The notes beneath the pieces are model-generated. The model did not search any database. It was not told the DNA's origin and saw only the letters and a program-made list of their open reading frames with translations. The position numbers were made by a program, and so were the translations under genes. DNA of 64,000 nt from Paracoccus tibetensis. GTDB lineage: Bacteria > Pseudomonadota > Alphaproteobacteria > Rhodobacterales > Rhodobacteraceae. Positions within the stretch are counted from its first letter, which is position 1. Each line of letters starts with the position of its first letter. The DNA is taken from NCBI RefSeq assembly GCF_900102505.1, contig NZ_FMVT01000001.1, forward strand, positions 62,001 to 126,000, given 5' to 3'. Below, piece by piece: positions 15,462 to 24,288 of the stretch.

Positions 15462-16862
15462 TCACTCCCTCACAGGCAACTTCACGTCCCCCACACAAGC
15501 CCTCCGCTGCACCTCCGAGGCACCCTTCGCATACACCCCGAAGGTCACGTCCTTCTTGTCCGCGGCGTGGCCCACGATCTCCGCTATGGTCTCCCTTGGG
15601 TGCCCCGCATGTCTCGCCTTGGTGGTGAACCAGCGCCGGGCCGAGTGAAAGTTGACGAGGGACCGTCTGGTGCCCTCGCGCTTGTCATCCACTCCGACGC
15701 CCTCGCGGAACCTCTTGAAGCGTTTTCCGAAGGTGTCGCCTGGGTCCCGCTCGGTCTTCAAGCCGTGGAACAGCCAGTCCTTCCCGGTCTTGCCTGCGAC
15801 GCGCCGTTTAACGATCTCCTCTAGGTCCGGGTGAATGGGCACCTTGCGGGCTGCCGCCTCGGTCTTGCCCTGCTGGATGTCGAAGACCCCATCGTGAACG
15901 TCCTCAACCCACAGGGTCAGCACCTCCGCAAGCCGCATCCCGGACAACAGGCTAATGATGAGAGCATCCCTGATTTGACTCTCCCACTCCGGCCGCTTCA
16001 TGGGCCACGGCGAGTAGAGGAGCTTCTTGACCTCTTCGTCAGTGAAGGCCCGCTCCTCCTCCTTCTTGCTGCCCCGCTCCACGCGCTTGCCAGTCTTCAC
16101 CGTCTGCTGCCCGTTCCACGGCCACCCGTCATCCAAGGGCATCCCAGGCGGCAGGTCGATGTGGCCGCGGCGGGCGAGGTGCTTCCAGTAGGAGCGCAGG
16201 GAGGTAAGGTGCTTCTTCTGCGTCACGGGGTGCATGGGGTCGATGACCTCCCCCACATACTTGCCCGCCTGTCTGCGGTCGATGCGGTCCAGCGTCAGGC
16301 CCTTGTCGGTGGCCCACCGGGCGAACCTCATGACCAGCCCTCGGCGCTCCTCAGTGGTCTTCGGGGCAAGCCCTGCGGTGGACAGGTAAGTGTCTAGGTG
16401 ATGGGCAACCTCCTCGCGCCCCGTGAGGGCATCCGCAAAGGCGCGGCGCTGGGTGTCGTTGCGGAGCTGGTCGGCTTCATCCTCGGCAACGCTGCGAGCA
16501 AAGCTCAGAGCCTCGTCATCGTCCGCGTCTTCGTATGCCGCCAAGGTCTCTCGCCAGATGGCGCCCCGCTCGGAAGGCCCGAGTGTTGCGGCTTTGCGGG
16601 GGCCTGAGGGTTTCCAGCCGGGCAGCTCTAGGGTTGTCCTTCGGCCCATCTTGATCTGGCGGAACTGCATAGCCGTCTGCGCTTCCAGCTCATCCCGGCG
16701 CTTCTTGGCCTCGATCACGTCAGCGGTGTGCAGGTTGACCATGATGAACTGCGGCCCCGCGATCACCTTGCGGACGGCTGCCGGGACCTGCTGGCGGAAC
16801 CACCACACGTTGCGACTTAGGAGGAGAAGGCGGTTCGCGCCCTTGCTGCTCTTGCCTGCCAT
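15462..16862 (-). CDS. int: Tyrosine site-specific integrase of the island
   Basis: A 466-residue phage-type integrase with an N-terminal region like those of DUF6538 integrases, a SAM-like core-binding domain in the middle, and a C-terminal catalytic domain. Catalytic positions seen: Arg in LLSGMRLAEVLTLW, Lys/Gln region before KVPIHPDLEE, His and Arg in FHSARRWFTTKARHAGH, a second His in EIVGHAADKK, and Tyr in FGVYAKGA. Start placed at the second ATG (16862), which has AAAGGTGG upstream; the first ATG (16883) overlaps a candidate arm site and has no ribosome site. It is adjacent to attR and presumably excises and integrates the island at tRNA-Ala. Confidence 0.93.
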   Translation of the reverse strand: MAGKSSKGANRLLLLSRNVWWFRQQVPAAVRKVIAGPQFIMVNLHTADVIEAKKRRDELEAQTAMQFRQIKMGRRTTLELPGWKPSGPRKAATLGPSERGAIWRETLAAYEDADDDEALSFARSVAEDEADQLRNDTQRRAFADALTGREEVAHHLDTYLSTAGLAPKTTEERRGLVMRFARWATDKGLTLDRIDRRQAGKYVGEVIDPMHPVTQKKHLTSLRSYWKHLARRGHIDLPPGMPLDDGWPWNGQQTVKTGKRVERGSKKEEERAFTDEEVKKLLYSPWPMKRPEWESQIRDALIISLLSGMRLAEVLTLWVEDVHDGVFDIQQGKTEAAARKVPIHPDLEEIVKRRVAGKTGKDWLFHGLKTERDPGDTFGKRFKRFREGVGVDDKREGTRRSLVNFHSARRWFTTKARHAGHPRETIAEIVGHAADKKDVTFGVYAKGASEVQRRACVGDVKLPVRE

Positions 16863-16880
16863 TGGGCCACCTTTCCGCGC

Positions 16881-16907
16881 CATGCTGATAGCGTCATGCT
16901 GATAGCA
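16881..16907 (+). promoter_or_regulatory. Candidate integrase arm-type sites, right end
   Basis: Two copies of CATGCTGATAGC(G/A), 14 bases apart, overlap the integrase 5' end. The same motif is repeated near attL. Besides recombination these may let the integrase autoregulate. Confidence 0.6.
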
Positions 16908-16966
16908 TATGGGGCAGAAAAGTCAATAATAGCTGGTTCTAGGGGTCTCAGGCTCCTCGGTTTAGC

Positions 16967-16984
16967 CTCCCCTTGGCTCCACCA
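16967..16984 (+). repeat. Right attachment repeat (attR core)
   Basis: CTCCCCTTGGCTCCACCA, identical to the 3' end of tRNA-Ala at 3390-3407. Confidence 0.93.
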
Positions 16985-17035
16985 AATCTTATCTTCCTCG
17001 ATCCGACTTACGCGCCTGCGGACTTGCCCGCCGGC

Positions 17036-17662
17036 TCAGTTCGTCCGGGTGATCGCGGCGACCAGCATCGCCTTGTGCCCCTGCCGCAGCTCGTCCAAGG
17101 GCACCAGGCAGTCGCGGCGCGAGCTGCCCGACAACATCTGCACGGACATGCTGGCCATGATGATCGGGCCGAAGATCATGTGCACCAGCGCCTCGCGGTT
17201 CTCGACACGGAACTCGCCGGCCGCGACTCCCTGTTCGATCACCTTCATGATCGCGGCGTCCTGCTGGGCGAAGAGCCCGTCGAAGAACTGCTCGCCGATG
17301 GCGGGGATGCGCGCGGCGGCCTCGGCGATGAGGGCGGGCATCATTCCCATCTCCTGACCAAGGTAAATCGCGTAAAGCTCGTCCAGCGCCGCCTCGAAGC
17401 GGGCGCGGATGGTGAGGCTCGCGTCGTCCGCGATGGCCTCGAGGCGCAGATGGGTGCCGGCGAAGGCCTCGTCGATGCAGGCGACGAACAGATCCTCCTT
17501 GCCGGGGAAGTGGTGGTAGAGGCTGGCCTTCTGCATCCCGAGCGCGCGGGCGATCTTGCTCATGGAGGTGCCGGCATAGCCGCTGCGGATGAACTCTGCC
17601 GCCGAAACCAGCAGGATCTCGTGACGCCGACTGACCGTCGGCGACTCGTCGCGCCCGTCCAT
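17036..17662 (-). CDS. TetR-family repressor, divergent from RND efflux operon
   Basis: A 208-residue TetR/AcrR regulator. The N-terminal helix-turn-helix reads RRHEILLVSAAEFIRSGYAG, then SMSKIARALGMQKASLYHHF, the family signature. The C-terminal ligand domain (about 70-200) includes the LFVACIDEAFAG and MIFGPIIMASMSVQM helices. GGAGGAG precedes the ATG. It is divergently arranged with the adaptor-RND pump genes, and an 18-bp palindrome lies between them, so it very probably represses the pump and itself until a pump substrate binds. Confidence 0.92.
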   Translation of the reverse strand: MDGRDESPTVSRRHEILLVSAAEFIRSGYAGTSMSKIARALGMQKASLYHHFPGKEDLFVACIDEAFAGTHLRLEAIADDASLTIRARFEAALDELYAIYLGQEMGMMPALIAEAAARIPAIGEQFFDGLFAQQDAAIMKVIEQGVAAGEFRVENREALVHMIFGPIIMASMSVQMLSGSSRRDCLVPLDELRQGHKAMLVAAITRTN

Positions 17663-17689
17663 TGACTCCTCCGCGCTTTGGCATCATCT

Positions 17690-17707
17690 ACCTACCGAAC
17701 GGTAGGT
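17690..17707. promoter_or_regulatory. TetR operator (ACCTACCG-AA-CGGTAGGT)
   Basis: A perfect 8+2+8 palindrome in the TetR/efflux intergenic region, 28 bases from the tetR start and 41 from the adaptor start. ACCTACC/GGTAGGT-type palindromes are common TetR-family operators of efflux systems. Confidence 0.78.
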
Positions 17708-17747
17708 TGATTCTCGTCTCATTGCAGTTTCAGCAGGAATATCCCTC

Positions 17748-18830
17748 ATGTTCCAGCCATGTCGCCATTTCGTGACCGCCTTTCTTCTGGCTGCCCTGAC
17801 CGCGGCGCCGGTCCTGGCCCAGGGGCCCGCCGCGGGCGCATCCCCGCAGCCGCCGCTGGCCCCCATGGTCAAGACCGTGGTCGCCGGCCAGTCCGGCCTC
17901 GAGCGGATGCGCCGCTTCCCCGGCCGCATCGCCGCGCGCGAGACGGTCGACCTGGCCTTCGAGGTCGGCGGGCTTCTGGACTATCTCGGCCCCTCGGGCG
18001 CCGACCCGGTCCGCAAGGGCGAGGTGATCGCCCGGCTGGACCTTGCCCCGCTGGAGCGCGCCCTCGAACGCGCGCGCCTGGGCCTGACGCAGGCCGAGCG
18101 TGACCTGGCGCGCCTGACCGAGCTGGCCGACCGCAACGTCGCCCCCCGCGTGCAGCTCGAGGATGCCGAGACCGCCCGCGATCTGGCCGTCGTGGCGCTG
18201 GAGGATGCGACGCGCAACCTGAACGCGGCCACCCTGCACGCCCCCTTCGACGGGATCGTGGCCCGGCGGATCGCCGCGCCCTTTAGCGTCATCGAGCCGG
18301 GCCAGCCCATCCTGCGCCTGCACGACATGTCCGAGGTCCGGGCCGAGATCGACCTGCCCGAGCGCATCCTGACCGCCAGCAACCGCCTTCAGGCCGTGCG
18401 CTTCTCGGCCGTCCTGCCGGGCACGGATGCGCCCGTCCCGCTGGAGCTGGCCGAGTTCGCGGCCGAGACCGCCGGCACCGGGCAAAGCTACCTCGTCAGC
18501 CTGAAGCTGCCCCAGCCCGCCGCCGCGAGCCTGATCCCCGGTACCCGCATCACCGTCACCGTGACCGAGCGCCAGCCCGAGGGCGGCCTTGTCGTGCCGG
18601 CCAGCGCCGTGGTCTTCGCGCCCGACCGCTCGGCCCTCGTCTATGCGGTCGAGCCGCAGGGCGACGGCCTGCGCCTGCGCGCTCTGCCCGTCCGGCTCGC
18701 GTCCGAGAACGGCACCGCGCTGACCGTCTTCGGGCTGGAGTCGGGCACCGAGATCGTCGAGGTCGGCGGGCACATGCTGCGCGACGGCGCCCTGGTGCGG
18801 CGCTACCTGGACCTTGGCCAGCAGTCCTGA
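17748..18830 (+). CDS. RND efflux periplasmic adaptor (membrane fusion protein)
   Basis: A 360-residue HlyD/AcrA-type adaptor. Signal peptide at 1-24 (TAFLLAALTAAPVLAQ). Lipoyl-like half motifs are seen in GRIAARETVDLAFEVGGLLD and again in TLHAPFDGIVARRIAAPFSV, with an alpha-hairpin between (about 105-165, ALERARLGLTQAERDLARLT). A beta-barrel follows (residues about 200-280) and a C-terminal domain with the GLVVPASAVVFAPD motif. It links the inner-membrane RND pump to an outer-membrane channel not encoded here. The stop is 10 bases before the RND gene. AGGAAT precedes the ATG. Confidence 0.93.
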   Translation: MFQPCRHFVTAFLLAALTAAPVLAQGPAAGASPQPPLAPMVKTVVAGQSGLERMRRFPGRIAARETVDLAFEVGGLLDYLGPSGADPVRKGEVIARLDLAPLERALERARLGLTQAERDLARLTELADRNVAPRVQLEDAETARDLAVVALEDATRNLNAATLHAPFDGIVARRIAAPFSVIEPGQPILRLHDMSEVRAEIDLPERILTASNRLQAVRFSAVLPGTDAPVPLELAEFAAETAGTGQSYLVSLKLPQPAAASLIPGTRITVTVTERQPEGGLVVPASAVVFAPDRSALVYAVEPQGDGLRLRALPVRLASENGTALTVFGLESGTEIVEVGGHMLRDGALVRRYLDLGQQS

Positions 18831-18840
18831 GGCCCCTGCC

Positions 18841-21800
18841 ATGAACATCGCCCGCCGCTCGGTCGAGAAACCGCTCTACACCTGGGTGCTGATCCTCTTC
18901 TGCCTGATCGGCGGGCTGGTCGGCTATGCCACCGTCGGCAAGCTGGAGGACCCCACCTTCACGCTGAAGAACGCGCTGATCGTCACGCCCTATCCCGGCG
19001 CCACCGCGTCCGAGGTTGGCGCGCAGGTCAGCGAGGCGATCGAATCCGAGATCCAGAAGATGGGCGAGGTCGACACGATCACCTCCTCGAACCGCCCTGG
19101 CCTGTCCATCGTCGAGGTCGAGATGAAGGACATCTATGGCGGGGCCGAGCTGCCGCAGATCTGGGACGACCTGCGCGACCGGATCGACGACGTGCGCGGC
19201 CGCCTGCCCGCCGGTGCGGGGCCGGTGACGGTCAACGATTCCTTCGGGGACGTCTTCGGCCTCTACTTCGCCATCACCGCGCCGGGCTACAGCAACGCGG
19301 ACCTGTGGGACATCGCCAGCTTCCTGCGCCGCGAGGTTCTGGCCATTCCCGGCGTTGCCGATGCCGAACTGCGCGGCCTGCCCGAAGAGGCGATCTTCGT
19401 CGAGCCCTATGCCGACACGATGGCCGCCCTCGGCCTGCCCGCCAGCGCCTTGGCGGGCGAGCTGGCGACGGTGGGCGAGACGCTGGCTGCGGGCGCGGCC
19501 AATGACGCCCGCGCGCGCCTTCGGATCGAGCCGCCGGGCCAGGGCGACAGCCTGCGCGCCGTGTCCGAGCTGTCGCTCGGCTATCAGGGCAGCGTCATCA
19601 GCCTTCTGGACGTTGCCTCGGCCGAGCGGGCGCAGGTCGAGCAGCCGGGCCACGTCATCCGCCACAACGGGCAGGAGGCCTTCACCCTGGCCGTCGCGGG
19701 CCTGACCTCGGAGAACATCGTGACCGTCGGCGCGCGGGTCGAGGCGCGGCTGGCGGAACTCGCCCCGCAGCTTCCCGTGGGGGTCGAGCTGAACCCGATC
19801 TACCAGCAGCACCGCGTGGTCGACGAGGCGAACCGCTCCTTCCTTCTCAGCCTTGCGCTGTCGGTGGGCGTGGTGATCGGCGTCCTGGCCCTCTTCATGG
19901 GCTGGCGGGCTGCGGTGGTCGTGGGCGGCTCGCTGCTGCTGACGGTCGCGGCGACGCTGATGCTGATGGCCTTCTTCGACATCAAGGTCGAGCGCATCAG
20001 CCTTGGCGCGCTGATCATCGCCATGGGGATGCTGGTCGACAACGCCATCGTCATCGCCGAGGGGATGGAGCAGCGCATGTCCCAGGGCGACAGCGCCGAG
20101 GACGCCGCCCAGCACGCCGCCGCCCGCACGCAGGTTCCGCTTCTGGGCGCGACGGTCATCGGCATCCTCGCCTTCGCGGGCATCGGCCTCAGCCCGGACT
20201 CGTCAGGCGAGTTCCTGTTCTCGCTCTTCGCCGTGGTTGGTCTGTCGCTGCTGCTGTCTTGGCTGATCTCGGTCACGGCGACGCCGCTTCTGGGCAAGAT
20301 CTTCTTCAAGCGCGGGACACTGAAGGCGGGCGAAGCCTATAACGGCTGGATCTTCCGGCGCTATCGCGGCCTCGTGCGGCTGTCGCTGCGCCTGCGCTGG
20401 CTGGTCATCATCGGCCTTGTCGGCACGACGGCGGCTTGCGTCGCCGCCTTCGGCAATGTCCGCCAGCAGTTCTTCCCGCCCGCCGACACGCCGCTGTTCT
20501 ACCTGAACTACAAGGCGGCGCAGGGCACCGGCATCCATGCGACGCTGGACGATCTGGCGCGGATCGAGGACTGGCTTCTGGCCCGGCCGGACGTGACGGC
20601 GGTGACGACCACGGCAGGGGACAGCCTGTCGCGCTTCATCCTGACCTATGCGCCTGCCGATCCCGATCCGTCCTACGGCCAGCTGGTGATCCGCGCCAGC
20701 GACCCGCTGCTGATCCCTGCCATCGGCGCCGACCTTGCCGCCTTCACCGCCGAGGCCATGCCCTGGGCCGAGACGCGGGTGCAGCAGATCATCTACGGCC
20801 CGCCCGTGACCGCCGATGTCGAGGTGCGCTTCAGCGGACCCGATCCCGACACGCTGCGCGCGCTGGCCGGCCAGGCGCTGGAGGTGTTCCAGAACGAGAC
20901 CGACCTTCTGATGACCGAGCATGTCAACTGGCGCGAGCGCGAGGCCTCGGTCGTCCCCGTCTATGCCGAGGCCCGCGCGCAGGAACTGGGCATCGCCCGC
21001 GGCGACGTCGCGGATGCCATCGCCGTGGCCACGGACGGACTGCGCGTCGGCGAGATCCGCGAGGCCGACCGCGCCATCCCCCTGATCCTGCGGGCCGAGG
21101 CCGATCGCCGCCTCGGCGAGGCGCCGCTGGAGGACCAGCTGATCCACTCCCCCGTCGCCGGGGCTTACGTGCCGCTGACGCAGGTGCTGGACGGGTTCGA
21201 GATCGCCGTGCGCGACACGCTGATCGAGCGGCGCAACCGCGTGCCGACGATCACCGTCCAGGGCTTCTCTCCTCCCGGCACCCTTGCGCCCGAATCCTTC
21301 GCCGAGGTGCGCGCGCCCATCGAGGCGATCCCGCTGCCCGCCGGCTACCGCATGGAATGGGGCGGCGAATTCGAAAGCGCGGGCGAGGCGCAGGCCAGCC
21401 TCGGCCGGCAGATGCCGCTGGCCTTCGGGTCCATGTTCCTGCTGACGCTGCTCCTCTTCGGCCGGCTGCGGCAGACCTTCGTGATCTGGGCGGTGGTGCC
21501 CATGGCGATCAACGGCGTCGCGCTCGGCCTTCTGGGCACCGGGCTGCCCTTCAGCTTCACCGCGCTTCTGGGGCTGCTGTCGCTGTCGGGGATGCTGATC
21601 AAGAACGCCATCGTGCTGGTCGAGGAAATCGACCTGCTGAAGGACGAGACCGGCCTGCCGCAATCGCAGGCCATCGAGGCGGCCGCCGTCAGCCGTCTGC
21701 GGCCCATCACGCTGGCCGCCGCGACCACGATCCTGGGGATGATCCCGCTGATCTGGGACCCGTTCTTCGCCTCGATGGCGGTGACGATCATGGCGGGGCT

Positions 21801-21936
21801 GGGCTTCGCCTCGATCCTGACGCTGATCGGGGTGCCGGCGATCTACCACACCATCTTGCGGTCCGAGCGACGGGCCGAGCGGTTGGGCAGGGGCCCGGAC
21901 AAGCGCGGCCGGGCCGGGGTGCTGCGGCTGGCCTGA
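18841..21936 (+). CDS. RND-family efflux permease
   Basis: A 1031-residue pump, normal family length. TM1 at about 11-31, the large periplasmic loop with GKLEDPTFTLKNALIVTPYP and LPQIWDDLRDRIDDVRGRLP, then the TM2-6 bundle (ALSVGVVIGVLALFMGWR, with LIIAMGMLVDNAIVIAEGME as the Asp-containing proton relay helix). The second half repeats this with LLGLLSLSGMLIKNAIVLVE. Motif style (EDPTFTxK, NDSFGDVFG) fits the acriflavin/multidrug HAE1-like group. Start is ATG 18841; a TTG 27 bases upstream overlaps the adaptor gene. Substrates are unknown. Probably no dedicated outer-membrane channel in this operon. Confidence 0.93.
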   Translation: MNIARRSVEKPLYTWVLILFCLIGGLVGYATVGKLEDPTFTLKNALIVTPYPGATASEVGAQVSEAIESEIQKMGEVDTITSSNRPGLSIVEVEMKDIYGGAELPQIWDDLRDRIDDVRGRLPAGAGPVTVNDSFGDVFGLYFAITAPGYSNADLWDIASFLRREVLAIPGVADAELRGLPEEAIFVEPYADTMAALGLPASALAGELATVGETLAAGAANDARARLRIEPPGQGDSLRAVSELSLGYQGSVISLLDVASAERAQVEQPGHVIRHNGQEAFTLAVAGLTSENIVTVGARVEARLAELAPQLPVGVELNPIYQQHRVVDEANRSFLLSLALSVGVVIGVLALFMGWRAAVVVGGSLLLTVAATLMLMAFFDIKVERISLGALIIAMGMLVDNAIVIAEGMEQRMSQGDSAEDAAQHAAARTQVPLLGATVIGILAFAGIGLSPDSSGEFLFSLFAVVGLSLLLSWLISVTATPLLGKIFFKRGTLKAGEAYNGWIFRRYRGLVRLSLRLRWLVIIGLVGTTAACVAAFGNVRQQFFPPADTPLFYLNYKAAQGTGIHATLDDLARIEDWLLARPDVTAVTTTAGDSLSRFILTYAPADPDPSYGQLVIRASDPLLIPAIGADLAAFTAEAMPWAETRVQQIIYGPPVTADVEVRFSGPDPDTLRALAGQALEVFQNETDLLMTEHVNWREREASVVPVYAEARAQELGIARGDVADAIAVATDGLRVGEIREADRAIPLILRAEADRRLGEAPLEDQLIHSPVAGAYVPLTQVLDGFEIAVRDTLIERRNRVPTITVQGFSPPGTLAPESFAEVRAPIEAIPLPAGYRMEWGGEFESAGEAQASLGRQMPLAFGSMFLLTLLLFGRLRQTFVIWAVVPMAINGVALGLLGTGLPFSFTALLGLLSLSGMLIKNAIVLVEEIDLLKDETGLPQSQAIEAAAVSRLRPITLAAATTILGMIPLIWDPFFASMAVTIMAGLGFASILTLIGVPAIYHTILRSERRAERLGRGPDKRGRAGVLRLA

Positions 21937-22034
21937 GCGCGCCGCTCCCGCGCGGGCGGGGCGGGGCGGCCGGAGACGGAGGCGGACCTTTCTCCGACTA
22001 TGCCGAAGCACACGTTGACTCCGCGGGCGCATGA

Positions 22035-22049
22035 GAACAAAACGGGAAC
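22035..22049. promoter_or_regulatory. LexA (SOS) box upstream of imuA
   Basis: GAAC-AAAACGG-GAAC, i.e. GTTC-N7-GTTC on the other strand, the direct-repeat LexA site of alphaproteobacteria. It ends 29 bases before the imuA ATG. Confidence 0.85.
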
Positions 22050-22078
22050 TAAGATTCCCTCTCGACGCTTGGCCCCTC

Positions 22079-22825
22079 ATGCCCGCCTCTGCCGCCTCCC
22101 TTGCCGCGCTCCGCGCCCGCATCGCCCATCTCGAGGGCGGGGCGCAAGCACGTGCGGTGCTGCCTTTCGGCATTCCCATGCTGGACCGGCGGTTGCCGCA
22201 GGGGGGGCTGGCGGTGGGTTGCCTGCACGAGGTGGCGGGGGGCGGCAGCGCGGCGGTGGACGGCGCGGCGGCGGCGGGATTTGCCGCCGGGATCGCGGCG
22301 CGCCTGCCGGGGCAGGTGCTGTGGTGCGTCACCCGCGCCGATCTCTTCGCGCCCGGCCTTGCGCTGGCGGGCCTGCCCCCCGACCGGGTGATCCATGTCG
22401 AGGCGGGGGACGAGACCTCGGTCCTCGCCTGCATGGAGGAGGGGCTGCGCCATGGCGGGCTTGCCGCCGTGGTGGCCGAGGTGGGGCGGCTGCCGATGAC
22501 CGCCTCGCGCCGCCTGCACCTGGCGGCGAAGGCCTCGGGCACGACGGGCCTCGTGCTGCGCCGCTGGCGGCGGCAGGCGGATGCGGCCGATTTCGGCCAG
22601 CCCACGGCGGCGATGACGCGCTGGCGGATCTCGGAACTGCCCTCGGCCCCGCTGCCCGTGCCCGGCCTCGGCCGCGCCCGCTGGCTGGTCGAGCTGATCC
22701 GGGCGCGGGCGGGGGAAAGCGTGGATCTGGAACTGGAGGCTTGCGATGGCACGGGTCATCTCGGTCTGCCTGCCGATGTGGCCGATCGACCGGCTGCGGC
22801 GGGCGGGCGGCACGCTTACGGATAA
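22079..22825 (+). CDS. imuA: ImuA, RecA-like mutasome component
   Basis: A 248-residue ImuA-family protein, a RecA/SulA-like accessory of SOS mutagenesis. It has GIPMLDRRLPQGGLAVGCLH near 36-55, the family's counterpart of the Walker-A loop region, and VLWCVTRADLFAPGLALAGL in the core. The open frame reaches back to an ATG at 22031, but that start would lie on top of the LexA box, so the ATG at 22079 is preferred; its ribosome site is weak. The 3' end overlaps imuB by 80 bases in another frame. It works with ImuB to bring DnaE2 to damaged templates. Confidence 0.88.
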   Translation: MPASAASLAALRARIAHLEGGAQARAVLPFGIPMLDRRLPQGGLAVGCLHEVAGGGSAAVDGAAAAGFAAGIAARLPGQVLWCVTRADLFAPGLALAGLPPDRVIHVEAGDETSVLACMEEGLRHGGLAAVVAEVGRLPMTASRRLHLAAKASGTTGLVLRRWRRQADAADFGQPTAAMTRWRISELPSAPLPVPGLGRARWLVELIRARAGESVDLELEACDGTGHLGLPADVADRPAAAGGRHAYG

Positions 22826-24275
22826 GGCGCCCGCAGAGGCGGCGCCGCTGATCCTGACGGGCCGGGCGGGCAGCCGCCGGATCGTGACCGCTGCCTGCGA
22901 GGGCGCGCTGGCGCTTGGGCTTCGCCCCGGCATGCCCGTCACCAAGGCGCAGGCCATGGTCCCGGACCTCAGGGTCGAGCCGGCCGACCCCGAGGCCGAC
23001 CTGGCGGGGCTGGAACGGCTGGCCCTGTGGCTGATGCAGCGCATCGCGCCGGTGGTGGCGGTCGATCCCCCCGACGGGGTGGTGATCGATTCGACCGGCG
23101 CCGACCACCTGCATGGCGGCGAGGCCGCGATGCTGGAGACGGTGCTGGGCCGGCTGGCCCTGTCGGGGATCACCGCCCGGCTGGCGCTGGCCGACACCTG
23201 GGGCGCCGCCCATGCGCTGGCCCGCCACGGCCCGGACGGCGCGCTGACCATCGCCCAGCCCGGCACGCTGCGCGAGGCGCTGGCGCCCCTGCCGCTGGCC
23301 GCGCTGCGCCTTGGCCCGGCGACGCTTGCCGGGCTTGCGGATCTGGGCTTTGCCAGCATCGGCGATCTGCTGGCCGTGCCCCGCGCGCCGCTGACCCGCC
23401 GCTTCGGCCCCGAGATCGCCCGCCGCCTGGACCAGGCCCTTGGCGCGCGGGGCGAGCCGATCGACCCGCTGCGCCCCGCCGATCTGGCGACTGCCCGCCG
23501 CGCCTTCGCCGAGCCCATCGGCGCGGCCGAGACCATCGCCCGCTACATCGGCAAGCTTGTCCGCGACCTCTGCCGCCAGCTCGAGGCGCGCGGCCTCGGC
23601 GCCCGCCGCCTGGACCTGATCTGCTGGCGGGTGGACAGCCACGCCCAGCCCGTCCGCATCGGCCTTGCCGCCCCGCAGCGCGACCCCGCCCGGCTGACGC
23701 GGCTTCTGTGCGACAAGATCACCACCATCGACCCGGGCTTCGGGATCGAGATCATGTCCCTGACCGCCACCATCGCCGAGCCGCTGGCGCCCCGCCAGGC
23801 CACCAGCCTGCTTGAGCCTGCCGTGCCCGATGTCTCGGGGCTGATCGACGTGCTGGCCAACCGCGTCGGCGCCCGCGCCGTCTATCGCCTCGCCCCTGTC
23901 GCCAGCGAGGTGCCCGAACGCTCGGTCACACGCGTTGCGCCCCTGTCCGAGATCGCCGAGGGCTGGCCCGACCACTGGCCCCGCCCCGCGCGCCTTCTGC
24001 CGCGGCCCGAGCGGATCGAGACGATGGCGCTGCTGCCCGACCATCCCCCGGCCTGGATCGCCTGGCGCGGCATCCGCCACCGCGTCGCCCGCGCCGACGG
24101 GCCCGAACGCATCTTCGGCGAATGGTGGAAGCGCGAGGCCGAGGCGCAGGCCGTGCGCGACTATTTCCGCATCGAGGACGAGGCCGGGCGCCGCTTCTGG
24201 ATCTTCCGCCAGGGCGACGGCGAGGACCGCGCCACCGGCTCGCATGACTGGTTCCTGCACGGCGTCTTCGGATGA
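22746..24275 (+). CDS. imuB: ImuB, catalytically dead Y-family polymerase homologue
   Basis: A 509-residue ImuB. The Y-family fold is recognisable ([18 protein letters not shown] at the N-terminus, [20 protein letters not shown] in the palm, [20 protein letters not shown] as thumb helix-hairpin-helix). The catalytic Asp near residue 8 and the DE pair in the palm are absent, as known for ImuB. It is a scaffold that bridges the beta clamp, ImuA and DnaE2. The C-terminal 120 residues ([20 protein letters not shown], ending in [11 protein letters not shown]) match the family tail. Second gene of the SOS operon. Confidence 0.92.
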   Translation: MARVISVCLPMWPIDRLRRAGGTLTDKAPAEAAPLILTGRAGSRRIVTAACEGALALGLRPGMPVTKAQAMVPDLRVEPADPEADLAGLERLALWLMQRIAPVVAVDPPDGVVIDSTGADHLHGGEAAMLETVLGRLALSGITARLALADTWGAAHALARHGPDGALTIAQPGTLREALAPLPLAALRLGPATLAGLADLGFASIGDLLAVPRAPLTRRFGPEIARRLDQALGARGEPIDPLRPADLATARRAFAEPIGAAETIARYIGKLVRDLCRQLEARGLGARRLDLICWRVDSHAQPVRIGLAAPQRDPARLTRLLCDKITTIDPGFGIEIMSLTATIAEPLAPRQATSLLEPAVPDVSGLIDVLANRVGARAVYRLAPVASEVPERSVTRVAPLSEIAEGWPDHWPRPARLLPRPERIETMALLPDHPPAWIAWRGIRHRVARADGPERIFGEWWKREAEAQAVRDYFRIEDEAGRRFWIFRQGDGEDRATGSHDWFLHGVFG

Positions 24276-24288
24276 GGAGGATGCCCCG

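Noticed and set aside
16863..16883. Integrase start at 16883
   Set aside because: No ribosome site and it overlaps candidate arm sites, whereas ATG 16862 has AAAGGTGG at proper spacing.
18556..20115. 519-codon minus-strand frame opposite the RND adaptor and pump
   Set aside because: Antisense of conserved pump sequence with no protein-like character.
20203..22752. 849-codon minus-strand frame opposite the RND pump and imuA
   Set aside because: Same antisense-type composition and no ribosome site; known genes lie on the plus strand.
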